A stretch of DNA of 22,426 nucleotides from Granulicatella adiacens. GTDB lineage: Bacteria > Bacillota > Bacilli > Lactobacillales > Aerococcaceae. The notes under the pieces were generated by a model. It saw nothing but the letters and a program-made list of their open reading frames with translations, was not told the origin of the DNA and searched no databases. The stretch is from NCBI GenBank assembly GCA_018364485.1, contig JAGZLX010000028.1:1-22426 (forward strand), written 5' to 3'. The position numbers were made by a program, and so were the translations under genes. This document shows positions 8,088-15,859 of the stretch, piece by piece; within the stretch, counting starts at the first letter, position 1; the number at the start of each line of letters is the position of its first letter.

Positions 8088-8120
8088 TTGGTATCACTTT
8101 TTACCACTTTGTATTACAAT
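8088..8120 (+). promoter_or_regulatory. Candidate promoter for the GH13 alpha-glucan hydrolase gene
   Basis: TTGGTA (8088-8093) with TATTAC at 18-bp spacing (8112-8117), or TACAAT (8115-8120) with longer spacing. Either -10 covers the upstream ATG at 8119, which supports the ATG at 8152 as the true translation start. The right-hand TTCATGAAACCC box ends 3 bases before the -35. Confidence 0.4.
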
Positions 8121-8151
8121 GAACATAGATTTACAAAAAAAGGGGCCTATT

Positions 8152-9996
8152 ATGATTTCCTATCACTCACTAAAAAATAAATATCCTTCAGGCGCAGTGA
8201 CGGATAACCAAACTATTTTTATACAAGTTAAAGTAACAAGAGAGACTCACCTCTCTTCTATCCAATTAGTTTTAAAAGAAGATTTAACGCAAACAACAAG
8301 CATCTATCATCCAAGTCGTTCTACGATTGAAGCGGATGCAACTTTATATTCATTTGAAATTTCACCATTGCATTCAGGACTATATTTCTACTATTTTGAA
8401 GTTCGTTCTGAAATCGGTACTTACTTCCTTAGCAACCATGAATTCCAAGCAGTTCCTGTTCTCAACTATCATGAGATTAACAGCTGGCAATTAACGGTTT
8501 ACGAAGAACAATTTACGACTCCAGAATGGTTTAAAGGCGGGATTATGTATCAAATCTTCCCTGACCGATTCAAGAAAAGTGAGAAATATAAAGCTAAAAA
8601 AGCTGCTAACGAAGAGATTCGTTACCGTCATGATGACTGGGACGAATTGCCTCAATCAAGTATCACACATGAAAATTACAAAGCTCAGGATTTTTATCTT
8701 GGGAATTTAAAAGGAATCGAAGAAGAACTCGAACACTTCAAAGCCTTAAATGTAAATTGTATTTACTTAAATCCAATTATGGAAAGCCCAGATAACCACC
8801 GCTACTCCACTGCGGATTATTTCAATGTGGATCCTTACTTAGGAACAAATGAAGACTTTAAAAAACTTTGTGCGAAATTCAGAAAAAATGGAATCGAAAT
8901 TATTCTAGACGGTGTATTTAGTCATACTGGAGACGACAGTATTTATTTCAACAAACAAGGTCATTATGATAGCGTTGGTGCCTATAACTCAACTGAGTCT
9001 CCATACTATCCTTGGTTTAGCTTTATGGAGTTTCCAGATACGTATCACTCTTGGTGGGGCTTTACAAACCTTCCAACGGTGAATAAATTAGAACCTTCCT
9101 ATATGAAATTTATCAACGATCCAAAAACCGGTGTCTTACCCTTCTGGCAACATCTTGGGATTGGTGGCTGGCGTTTAGACGTTGCGGATGAATTTCCTGA
9201 CGAGTTCTTAGACGCATTACGAGTAACTGTTAAACAAACAGACCCAAATGCCCTCATTATTGGTGAAGTTTGGGAAGATGCGACTACGAAATTTGCTTAT
9301 GACCATCGCCGTCGTTATTTCTTAGGAAAACAACTCGATAGTGTCATGAACTACCCTTGGAAAGAAGCGATTATCAATTTTGTTCAAACAAAGAACTCAC
9401 ACGCTTTACGCTATGCCATTGAAGAAATCATTGATCATTATCCAAAACCTGCTCTAGACGTTCTAATGAACTTGCTGGATAGTCACGATACGGAACGTAT
9501 TATTACAAAAATTGGTTTTGGCGATACAGAAGCTGTTCCACTTCATGAGCGCCCAACACTTGAATTAACCGGTGCTGAACTTGAAGATGCGATTCAAAAA
9601 CTAAAGATTGCAAGCTTTATCCAATTTACTCTACCAGGTGTTCCTTCGATTTATTATGGGGATGAAATTGGAATGCAAGGATTCCGTGATCCATATAACC
9701 GTAAGACATTCAGCAAGAAAGAAATTAACGAAGAAATCTTCGAGCATTATAAAGCATTAACAGCTTTTAGAACAGAAAACAAAGAAGACTTCAAGGGAGA
9801 TTTCAATGTCATTTACGAAAACAATGGATGCCTTGTGTACCAACGTGGCTCTCTCCTATGTGCCGTGAATATGAATGAACATACGGAATACATTGAAGGT
9901 CTTCATGGAAAACAAATTTTTGCAAGTCACCAAATAAGAAACCATCCAAACGGACTTCTTGTTCCTGCATTTGGCTTTGCAGCATATGAAATTTAA
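8152..9996 (+). CDS. Intracellular GH13 alpha-glucan hydrolase (neopullulanase/amylopullulanase-like)
   Basis: A 614-residue GH13 enzyme without a signal peptide, so it should act on cytoplasmic maltodextrin or glycogen. Residues 1-105 form a beta-rich N-terminal domain. The barrel starts at WFKGGIMYQIFPDRF, and the signature regions are intact: DGVFSHTG (253-260), GWRLDVADE with nucleophile D343, GEVWED with acid/base E372, and LLDSHDTERI with H445 and D446. Region V is LPTVN where neopullulanases usually have MPKLN, so exact specificity (alpha-1,4, alpha-1,6 or both) is open. Similar enzymes accompany glg genes in lactobacilli. The start at 8152 has AAAGGGG upstream; the ATG at 8119 has none and lies in the predicted -10. 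It is the only plus-strand gene here, divergent from glgB and convergent with glgP. Likely role: trimming branches left by GlgP. Confidence 0.9.
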   Translation: MISYHSLKNKYPSGAVTDNQTIFIQVKVTRETHLSSIQLVLKEDLTQTTSIYHPSRSTIEADATLYSFEISPLHSGLYFYYFEVRSEIGTYFLSNHEFQAVPVLNYHEINSWQLTVYEEQFTTPEWFKGGIMYQIFPDRFKKSEKYKAKKAANEEIRYRHDDWDELPQSSITHENYKAQDFYLGNLKGIEEELEHFKALNVNCIYLNPIMESPDNHRYSTADYFNVDPYLGTNEDFKKLCAKFRKNGIEIILDGVFSHTGDDSIYFNKQGHYDSVGAYNSTESPYYPWFSFMEFPDTYHSWWGFTNLPTVNKLEPSYMKFINDPKTGVLPFWQHLGIGGWRLDVADEFPDEFLDALRVTVKQTDPNALIIGEVWEDATTKFAYDHRRRYFLGKQLDSVMNYPWKEAIINFVQTKNSHALRYAIEEIIDHYPKPALDVLMNLLDSHDTERIITKIGFGDTEAVPLHERPTLELTGAELEDAIQKLKIASFIQFTLPGVPSIYYGDEIGMQGFRDPYNRKTFSKKEINEEIFEHYKALTAFRTENKEDFKGDFNVIYENNGCLVYQRGSLLCAVNMNEHTEYIEGLHGKQIFASHQIRNHPNGLLVPAFGFAAYEI

Positions 9997-10001
9997 TTCA
10001 T

Positions 10002-10054
10002 AAAAAAAGATTCTCACAGTGAGGCGTGCCCCACTTGTGAGAATCTCTTTTTTT
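10002..10054. terminator. Bidirectional terminator between the GH13 gene and glgP
   Basis: Arms AGATTCTCACA (10008-10018) and TGTGAGAATCT (10036-10046) pair perfectly around an inner imperfect GTGAGGC/GCCCCAC stem. Seven A precede and seven T follow, so the hairpin can end transcription from both convergent genes; only 64 bases separate their stops. Confidence 0.92.
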
Positions 10055-10060
10055 ATTGGT

Positions 10061-12457
10061 TTAACCTTGAACAGGTTTGATGTGCCAAATGTCTTTTGCA
10101 TATTCTTCAACAGCACGGTCAGCTGAAAAGATACCTGCATTTGCAATATTTGCAAGGCTCATCTTCATCCATTTAGATGAATCATTATAGTCTTTTTCAA
10201 TGCGTTCTTGCGCTTCGACATAGCTATCAAAGTCTGCCAGACACATATAGTGATCTTGAGTTAATAAGTAATCCACGATGAAGTTGAAGTTCATACCACC
10301 AACCGTCATTGTACGGATGAAATCAAGAACGGTCTTAATCTTAGGTGAATTATTGTAGTATTCCCAAGGTTTGTAGCCTTTTGCATATAACGCTTCTACT
10401 TCCTCTGTTTCTAAACCGAAGATGACGATATTGTCTTCTCCTACAGCTTCGTAGATTTCAACGTTAGCTCCGTCCATTGTACCAAGTGTCACTGCTCCAT
10501 TTAACATCAGTTTCATGTTACCAGTACCACTCGCCTCTTTCCCGGCTTGAGAGATTTGTTCACTCACGTCTGCAGCTGGCAAGATGATTTCAGCTAGAGT
10601 CACTTTGTAGTCTGGAATGAATACCACTTTAATGTATTCACGCACTAATTCATCACTTTCAATCATTTGAGAAATTGAGTGGATGAATTTAATAATGTTT
10701 TTCGCCATTTGGTATCCTGAAGAAGCCTTCGCAGCGAAAATAAATGTACGTGGAGTTGGACGTAATCCATTGTATTTAATTTCATGGTAAAGATATACGA
10801 TGTGTAACGCATTTAATAATTGGCGTTTGTATTCATGTAATCTCTTCACTTGTACGTCAAATATTGAATGAGGATTTACTGAAATCGCAAGAGTTTCTTT
10901 AATATAAGTCGCTAATTGCTCTTTCTTCATTAATTTAATGGCTTGTAAGTCTTTCAGTACTTTCTCATCATCTTTATAAGCATTCAATTTTGAAATACCA
11001 GAGAGGTCTTTAATGAAGTCATCTCCGATTAAATTTTCTAAGTAAGTAGCAAGTTCTGGGTTTGCTTGACCTAACCAACGGCGGTGCGCAATACCGTTTG
11101 TCACATTACCGAATTTACCAGGATATAAATCGTTGAAGGCTTTAAATGTATCACGAACAAGAATATCACTATGCAGTTTTGATACCCCGTTTACATAATG
11201 GCTACCTACGATTGAAAGATTCGCCATCTTAATCATGTCGTCATAAATAATCGCTGTATCACGTAATGTATATTGTTTGCCTTGTTCCATGACCCATAAG
11301 CAGAAACGTCTATTAATTTCTTCAATGATTGAGTAAATACGTGGAAGAATTGGTTGGAATAAGGAAACTGGCCATTTTTCCAATGCTTCTGCCATGATGG
11401 TGTGGTTTGTATATGCAAATGTCTTCGTCGTGATTTCCCACGCTTTATCCCATCCATAGCCATACTCATCCACTAATAAACGCATTAATTCAGCAACGCC
11501 CATTGCAGGGTGCGTATCATTAATATGAAGCGCTACATGTTCAGAGAAGTTTTCTAATGTACCAAATTCACGGTAATGGTTTTTCACTAATTGTTGTAAT
11601 GAAGCACTAATGAAGAAGTATTGTTGTTTAATACGTAACTCTTTACCTTCATTTGTAACATCAGCTGGATATAATAATTTAGAAATAGAAGACGCAATTG
11701 CTTCTGCTTCTGATGATTTAGAATATTCACCGCGTTCAAATAGTTTCATATTGAAACCAGTTTTTGCTTTCGCTTCCCATAAACGGAGTGTGTTTACTGC
11801 TGAAGCATCATAACCAGAGATTAATAAATCATATGGTTCCGCTTGAATCGAAGTATAGTTTTTATGGTTCACTTTTAAGCCAGTTTCAGTCATGACTTGC
11901 TCTAATTCTCCACCAAAACGTACTTCAACTTCTTCATCATTACGGTACACTAAGCCATATTTTCCAAGATCCAACCATTGATCTGGGAATTCTTGTTGCC
12001 ATCCATTTGTGATGACTTGTTTGAAAATCCCGTATTCGTAAAGAATTGAGAATCCTGTAACTGGGTATTCATTACTTGTTAAGGCATCTAAATAACAAGC
12101 CGCAAGACGTCCTAGACCACCATTTCCTAGACCTGGATCTGGTTCCATATTGTAAATTTCATCGAGTGAAAAATTGTTTTCGCTCAAGAACTCTTTTGCT
12201 TCCTTTTCAATACCTAAATTGAATAAGTTATTGCGAAGTGTACGTCCTACTAGGAATTCCATTGACATATAGTACGCACGTTTTTGACGAGTTTGTTTTA
12301 ATGTTTGTTCATAGCTGAATTTCTTTTCCATTAAAATATCACGAACAGATCTCATCATCGCTTCGTACACTTGTCTCTTACTAGCATTTGAGATGGTTAC
12401 ACCAAATTGATTCTTTAATGAAGTTTCTACACGACTTGTTAAACTTTTTTCGACCAT
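10061..12457 (-). CDS. glgP: Glycogen/maltodextrin phosphorylase (GT35)
   Basis: A 798-residue GT35 phosphorylase that releases glucose-1-phosphate from the non-reducing ends of alpha-1,4 glucan. The PLP-binding block EASGTGNMKLMLNGA has its lysine at residue 649. Other family landmarks are YYMSMEFLVGR near residue 65, NNGGLGRLAACYLDAL-like text (GLGNGGLGRLAACYLD), ALHINDTHPAM, YTNHTIMAEALEKWP, VTNGIAHRRWL and RLHEYKRQLLN. The length is full. The start is an ATG with AAGGAGG 7 bases upstream, in an 18-base gap after glgA, so glgA and glgP are one operon. Glycogen versus maltodextrin preference cannot be read from the sequence; the glgA neighbour favours glycogen. The stop is followed by the shared bidirectional terminator. 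Confidence 0.97.
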   Translation of the reverse strand: MVEKSLTSRVETSLKNQFGVTISNASKRQVYEAMMRSVRDILMEKKFSYEQTLKQTRQKRAYYMSMEFLVGRTLRNNLFNLGIEKEAKEFLSENNFSLDEIYNMEPDPGLGNGGLGRLAACYLDALTSNEYPVTGFSILYEYGIFKQVITNGWQQEFPDQWLDLGKYGLVYRNDEEVEVRFGGELEQVMTETGLKVNHKNYTSIQAEPYDLLISGYDASAVNTLRLWEAKAKTGFNMKLFERGEYSKSSEAEAIASSISKLLYPADVTNEGKELRIKQQYFFISASLQQLVKNHYREFGTLENFSEHVALHINDTHPAMGVAELMRLLVDEYGYGWDKAWEITTKTFAYTNHTIMAEALEKWPVSLFQPILPRIYSIIEEINRRFCLWVMEQGKQYTLRDTAIIYDDMIKMANLSIVGSHYVNGVSKLHSDILVRDTFKAFNDLYPGKFGNVTNGIAHRRWLGQANPELATYLENLIGDDFIKDLSGISKLNAYKDDEKVLKDLQAIKLMKKEQLATYIKETLAISVNPHSIFDVQVKRLHEYKRQLLNALHIVYLYHEIKYNGLRPTPRTFIFAAKASSGYQMAKNIIKFIHSISQMIESDELVREYIKVVFIPDYKVTLAEIILPAADVSEQISQAGKEASGTGNMKLMLNGAVTLGTMDGANVEIYEAVGEDNIVIFGLETEEVEALYAKGYKPWEYYNNSPKIKTVLDFIRTMTVGGMNFNFIVDYLLTQDHYMCLADFDSYVEAQERIEKDYNDSSKWMKMSLANIANAGIFSADRAVEEYAKDIWHIKPVQG

Positions 12458-12475
12458 TTAAGAGCCTCCTTATTT

Positions 12476-13894
12476 TTATACCACTTCATGGTATAAGTCT
12501 AAATATTTCTTAGCGGACTGTTCCCAGCTTACGTCTTTTTGTAAATTGTTCTTGATAATTTGTTTCCATTCATCAGGTGATTGGTAGAAGCATGTCACAG
12601 CGCGGTAAATCGCATCCATCATATCACCAGCTTGGAAACTCTCAAACGTGAATCCATTTCCTTCAACGCCTGTAAATGGAATAACTGTATCACGCAAACC
12701 ACCAACACGGTGAACAACAGGAACTGTTCCGTAGCGCATTGAAATCAGTTGTGATAATCCGCATGGCTCTGTTTTAGAAGGCATTAAGAATAAATCACTT
12801 GCCGCATAGATTTTTGCAGACATCTCATTAGAGAATAATAAAATACTACGAACACGATCATGTCTGTAATGTTCTAGTGAACGTAAGGCACTCTCGTAAT
12901 GAGCATCCCCTGTCCCTAGAATGACTAATTGTGCACCTGTTTTAAGGATTTCTTCGCTTGCTTGTAAAATTAAGTCAATTCCTTTTTGGTGAGTAAGTCG
13001 TGTTACCATTCCAATTAAAGGAATATCGGCATTCACTTCTAAGTCCATCTCTTTTTGGAAAGCTAATTTATTTTGAACCTTATCTTCAAATGTCTTTAAG
13101 TCGTAATTTACAGGAATCATTGGATCTGTTTTTGGATTGAATTTGTCCACATCAATTCCGTTTAAGATTCCTCTTAATTTTCCTTGTTCAACAGTTAAAA
13201 TCTTGTCGAGTCCATATGAGAAATAAGGGTCCAAGATTTCACGAGCATATGTTTCACTTACTGTATTCACGCGGTGCGCTAATTGGATTGCACCTTTCAG
13301 CAAGTTCACGTCACCATTGTAAATGAGTGCGTCAAAATATTTATTTTCTAATCCAAATAGATTTCCCATTTCATAAGGATTGAATCGACCTTGGAATTCA
13401 ATATTATGAATTGAAAGAACACTCTTCATATCTTTATAAAATTCTGCTTCACGACTCTTCAACACGTCTAAGTAAATGACAGAAAGTGCTGTATGCCAGT
13501 CGTTTACATTCACAACATCGGGCTTGAAATCAAGAGCTGGTAAGATTTCAAGAGCAGCCTTAGAGAAGAAAGCAAAACGTTCACCATCATCTGCTTGTCC
13601 ATAAATACTATCACGATTAAAATATTGCTCATTATCTACAAAATAACAAGGAACTCCGTCTACTTCTGTTTCGAAAATTCCACAATAAGAATGTCTCCAC
13701 CCTAAATCAACAAATTGATATGCTTTGTATTTTAATCCGAAACGTTCACGGTCAATACTTGAATACAAAGGCAAAATAACACGTGCATCTACGCCTAATT
13801 CACGAAGGGCTTTTGGAAGAGAACCAATTACGTCTCCTAAACCTCCGACTTTAACAAAGGGAGCTGCTTCAGCTGCGATAAAACAAACTTTCAT
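12476..13894 (-). CDS. glgA: Glycogen synthase (GT5, ADP-glucose dependent)
   Basis: A 472-residue GT5 synthase that extends alpha-1,4 glucan from ADP-glucose. The ADP-glucose-binding KVGGL motif is at residues 15-19, within FVKVGGLGDVIGSLPKAL. SIHNIEFQGRF and the second-domain GMVTRLTHQKGIDLI follow, and SKTEPCGLSQLISMRYG near residue 375 carries the glutamate motif of this retaining glucosyltransferase family. I start at the ATG at 13894 (MKVCFIAAEAAPF): AAAGGAG lies upstream, and the 16 extra codons of the longer frame are basic, unlike the family, and overlap the -10 of the promoter. First gene of glgA-glgP. Its separation from glgBCD by a plus-strand gene is unusual, since these five are often one operon in lactobacilli and streptococci. 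Confidence 0.96.
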   Translation of the reverse strand: MKVCFIAAEAAPFVKVGGLGDVIGSLPKALRELGVDARVILPLYSSIDRERFGLKYKAYQFVDLGWRHSYCGIFETEVDGVPCYFVDNEQYFNRDSIYGQADDGERFAFFSKAALEILPALDFKPDVVNVNDWHTALSVIYLDVLKSREAEFYKDMKSVLSIHNIEFQGRFNPYEMGNLFGLENKYFDALIYNGDVNLLKGAIQLAHRVNTVSETYAREILDPYFSYGLDKILTVEQGKLRGILNGIDVDKFNPKTDPMIPVNYDLKTFEDKVQNKLAFQKEMDLEVNADIPLIGMVTRLTHQKGIDLILQASEEILKTGAQLVILGTGDAHYESALRSLEHYRHDRVRSILLFSNEMSAKIYAASDLFLMPSKTEPCGLSQLISMRYGTVPVVHRVGGLRDTVIPFTGVEGNGFTFESFQAGDMMDAIYRAVTCFYQSPDEWKQIIKNNLQKDVSWEQSAKKYLDLYHEVV

Positions 13895-13924
13895 ACTCTT
13901 TCTCCTTTTACTTGTGATACGTTT

Positions 13925-13947
13925 ATTATAACGTGAAATCATGAAAA
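13925..13947 (-). promoter_or_regulatory. glgA promoter with a TTTTCATGA half-box
   Basis: A perfect TATAAT lies at 13930-13925 on the minus strand; the transcription start would be near 13918, 24 bases before the ATG. No good -35 exists at 16-18 bp. Instead TTTTCATGA (13947-13939) overlaps the spacer, sharing the TTTCATGA core of the boxes in front of glgB and the GH13 gene. Confidence 0.45.
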
Positions 13948-13990
13948 GAACTAGACTTCTATATAATAAAATAAATAATTTATCCTAAAT

Positions 13991-14018
13991 AAAAAACCCA
14001 GGACAAATGTCCTAGGTT
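13991..14018 (-). terminator. Intrinsic terminator after the unknown 157-residue gene
   Basis: On the minus strand AACCTAGGACA and TGTCCTGGGTT form an 11-bp stem (one G-T pair) with a 2-base loop, followed by TTTT. It lies just 10 bases after the stop and separates the gene from glgA-glgP. Confidence 0.88.
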
Positions 14019-14028
14019 CAATTCACAA

Positions 14029-14502
14029 TTAAATTTCTGGGTAGATATCTTCCACAGATTTTTCTGGGTCAATCACGATGAATAAGTTACCGTGTGAACC
14101 AATTGCTGAACTTTGGTATTTGTTGTCATTTCCATCTTCGTCTACTGGGCTGTATGGGAAATAAACACGGTCTGTATCAACAATTACATCTGATTTTGGA
14201 TGATTTCCATCAACATATAAAATATCCATTAATTCGATATCGCTATATTTTTTAACACGTTCGAACATTCCTAATTCTAAACCACCTAAGTTGATGTCTT
14301 CAGACATAACGTGGTCTGCTTCAGGGAAGATTTCGATACGTAAAGATTCACATGGGTGGATTTCTTGGAATTCTCCGCCGTTAATACGTCCAAATGATGT
14401 TGTAACTTTTTTAATCCATAAGTCACCAATCAAACGACGATGAATCGTCCATGTTTCTCCATTTCTAAATACGAATCGTAAACCTGACATAACCTTTTTC
14501 AT
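14029..14502 (-). CDS. Uncharacterised 157-residue protein
   Basis: I do not recognise this protein. It is acidic and soluble, with no signal peptide, membrane segment or coiled coil visible. The first half is beta-like and aromatic/basic (RFVFRNGETWTIHRRLIG, DLWIKKVTTSFGR), then a HPCESLRIEIFPEADHV block; the second half is rich in Asp, Tyr and Pro (VDTDRVYFPYSPVDEDGND). One Cys is present, and there is no classic nucleotide or metal motif. It reads as a real gene: an ATG with AAGGAG upstream, a matching promoter and its own terminator make it a one-gene unit. A start at the ATG four codons later is possible. It lies between cca and the glycogen genes on the same strand; that is no evidence of a glycogen function. 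Confidence 0.8.
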   Translation of the reverse strand: MKKVMSGLRFVFRNGETWTIHRRLIGDLWIKKVTTSFGRINGGEFQEIHPCESLRIEIFPEADHVMSEDINLGGLELGMFERVKKYSDIELMDILYVDGNHPKSDVIVDTDRVYFPYSPVDEDGNDNKYQSSAIGSHGNLFIVIDPEKSVEDIYPEI

Positions 14503-14542
14503 ATAGGGTCACTCCTTAAAATAAATTATTGCTTACACAATG

Positions 14543-14571
14543 ATAATACCATTGAAACGCCTTTCATTCAA
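14543..14571 (-). promoter_or_regulatory. Promoter of the unknown 157-residue gene
   Basis: TTGAAT (14571-14566) and TATTAT (14548-14543) on the minus strand, 17 bases apart. A near-palindrome TGAAACGCCTTTCA fills most of the spacer (14553-14566, plus-strand reading). The start would be near 14536, leaving a leader of about 34 bases. Confidence 0.6.
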
Positions 14572-14608
14572 GAGTTATCTTTAATTAAATGGCTTTCAAC
14601 AAATTGTT

Positions 14609-14624
14609 TTTCATTTCAATGAAA
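14609..14624. repeat. 16-bp interrupted palindrome between cca and the unknown gene
   Basis: TTTCATT, two bases, AATGAAA: a perfect 7-bp inverted repeat starting 2 bases beyond the cca stop and about 38 bases upstream of the next -35. It is not followed by a T run, so it is not a convincing terminator; an operator is possible. Confidence 0.35.
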
Positions 14625-14626
14625 CC

Positions 14627-15859
14627 TTATTTACTTTCACTGAAACTATTTCTAATCCATGAAACTATATCTGCATTTTCATTATGTAATCGTCCAGATA
14701 AAATCTCTGTTTGAAGAGCTTGTAAGACTTCACCAATAATTGGTCCCATCTTCTCTAAGCCAAGTGCTTCTTTTACTCCAAATCCATCAATTTGAATGTC
14801 TTTCATCGAACGAATCGGTAATTGTTGATACACTTCTTCTAAGTCAACTAATTGTTCTTTGTGACCAATACTTGGTAACAACTGCTCTACCTCAATCGCT
14901 AAACCTTCTGGACATTCATAGGCAAGGAATGCATCCCACTCTTTTTCAAGACGAGCGAGTAATGTTTGATATCCCGTTAATATAGTAGAGATTTGGTCAT
15001 TTGAAGATTTCCAATTTTTCAGTACTTTTCTTAACTGAGGAATACTTAATCGTTCATAGTACGCAAATAAAATCCAAGCTTGCGTAATCGTCAGTTTTTC
15101 TAACTGGAATTCTCCTAATTTTAAGAGTGTCTCTTTGGCCTCTTTAAAATCAGGACAAGAATGGTATAACTCACTCTCTACAAACGCTTGAAAGGCAAGA
15201 GCGCGATGTGGACTCAGTATCATCTTCTCAAACTCAACTTTCATACGCTCCACCGCTACTCGCTCTAGATTGGCTTTTAAAGTTCGAATTGCATTAAACG
15301 TATCAGACTCTATCGTAAAGCCTAATTGGCCAGCAAACCTGACTGCACGCATCATCCGAAGCGCATCTTCATTAAAACGTTCCATAGGATTTCCAACGCA
15401 GCGGATAATGCCACGATCTAAATCTTCAATCCCATTAAAATAATCAACAATTTCTTCTTTGTCGTTTACTGCGAGTGCATTAATCGTAAAATCACGACGC
15501 ATCAAGTCCTCTTCCAGACTTCTGACAAAGGTCACGGAATCTGGATGTCTAAAGTCTTGATACGTCCCTTCTGTACGAAATGTTGTTACCTCATAGCTAT
15601 CATGATGATGGAGTACAAGAACAGTTCCATGCTCAATTCCCACATCTACTGTATGAAAAAAGAGACTCTTCACCTCTTCTGGTGTGGCGCTTGTTGCAAT
15701 ATCCACATCGGAAATTTCTTTCCCAAGAACCAAATCACGGACTGACCCACCCACAAAAACGGCTTCATGTCCAGCTTCCTTTAGCGTTTGAAGAACAGGG
15801 AGTGCACTAACGAAGAGCGGTACCGATTGTATATCTACTGTTCGTTTTAAATCACTCAT
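14627..15859 (-). CDS. cca: CCA-adding tRNA nucleotidyltransferase (class II)
   Basis: A 410-residue class II nucleotidyltransferase that builds or repairs the 3' CCA of tRNA. The head domain has AVFVGGSVRDLVLGK (GGxVRD at 37-42) and the metal-binding D51-x-D53 in ISDVDIAT. The flexible and neck motifs follow: TFRTEGTYQDFRHPDSV, RRDFTINALAVN and ALRMMRAVRFAGQLGF with ERMKVEFEKM. The C-terminal body and tail are poorly conserved and there is no HD domain, as in Bacillus-type enzymes of about 400 residues, so full CCA addition is expected. The ATG overlaps the ypiB stop by 8 bases, with GGAG upstream, indicating translational coupling as the last gene of ypiA-ypiB-cca. No strong terminator follows. 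Confidence 0.96.
   Translation of the reverse strand: MSDLKRTVDIQSVPLFVSALPVLQTLKEAGHEAVFVGGSVRDLVLGKEISDVDIATSATPEEVKSLFFHTVDVGIEHGTVLVLHHHDSYEVTTFRTEGTYQDFRHPDSVTFVRSLEEDLMRRDFTINALAVNDKEEIVDYFNGIEDLDRGIIRCVGNPMERFNEDALRMMRAVRFAGQLGFTIESDTFNAIRTLKANLERVAVERMKVEFEKMILSPHRALAFQAFVESELYHSCPDFKEAKETLLKLGEFQLEKLTITQAWILFAYYERLSIPQLRKVLKNWKSSNDQISTILTGYQTLLARLEKEWDAFLAYECPEGLAIEVEQLLPSIGHKEQLVDLEEVYQQLPIRSMKDIQIDGFGVKEALGLEKMGPIIGEVLQALQTEILSGRLHNENADIVSWIRNSFSESK

Noticed and set aside
9856..10155. Minus-strand open frame spanning the ends of the GH13 gene and glgP
   Set aside because: It crosses the bidirectional terminator and two real genes and shows no family resemblance.
13911..13930. cre site near the glgA promoter (ATACGTTTAT)
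   Set aside because: With its CG aligned to the consensus, the flanking positions mismatch on both sides.
14553..14566. cre site in the promoter of the unknown gene
   Set aside because: TGAAACGCCTTTCA has good ends but the central CG is shifted by one base, breaking the invariant core; kept only as a generic palindrome.
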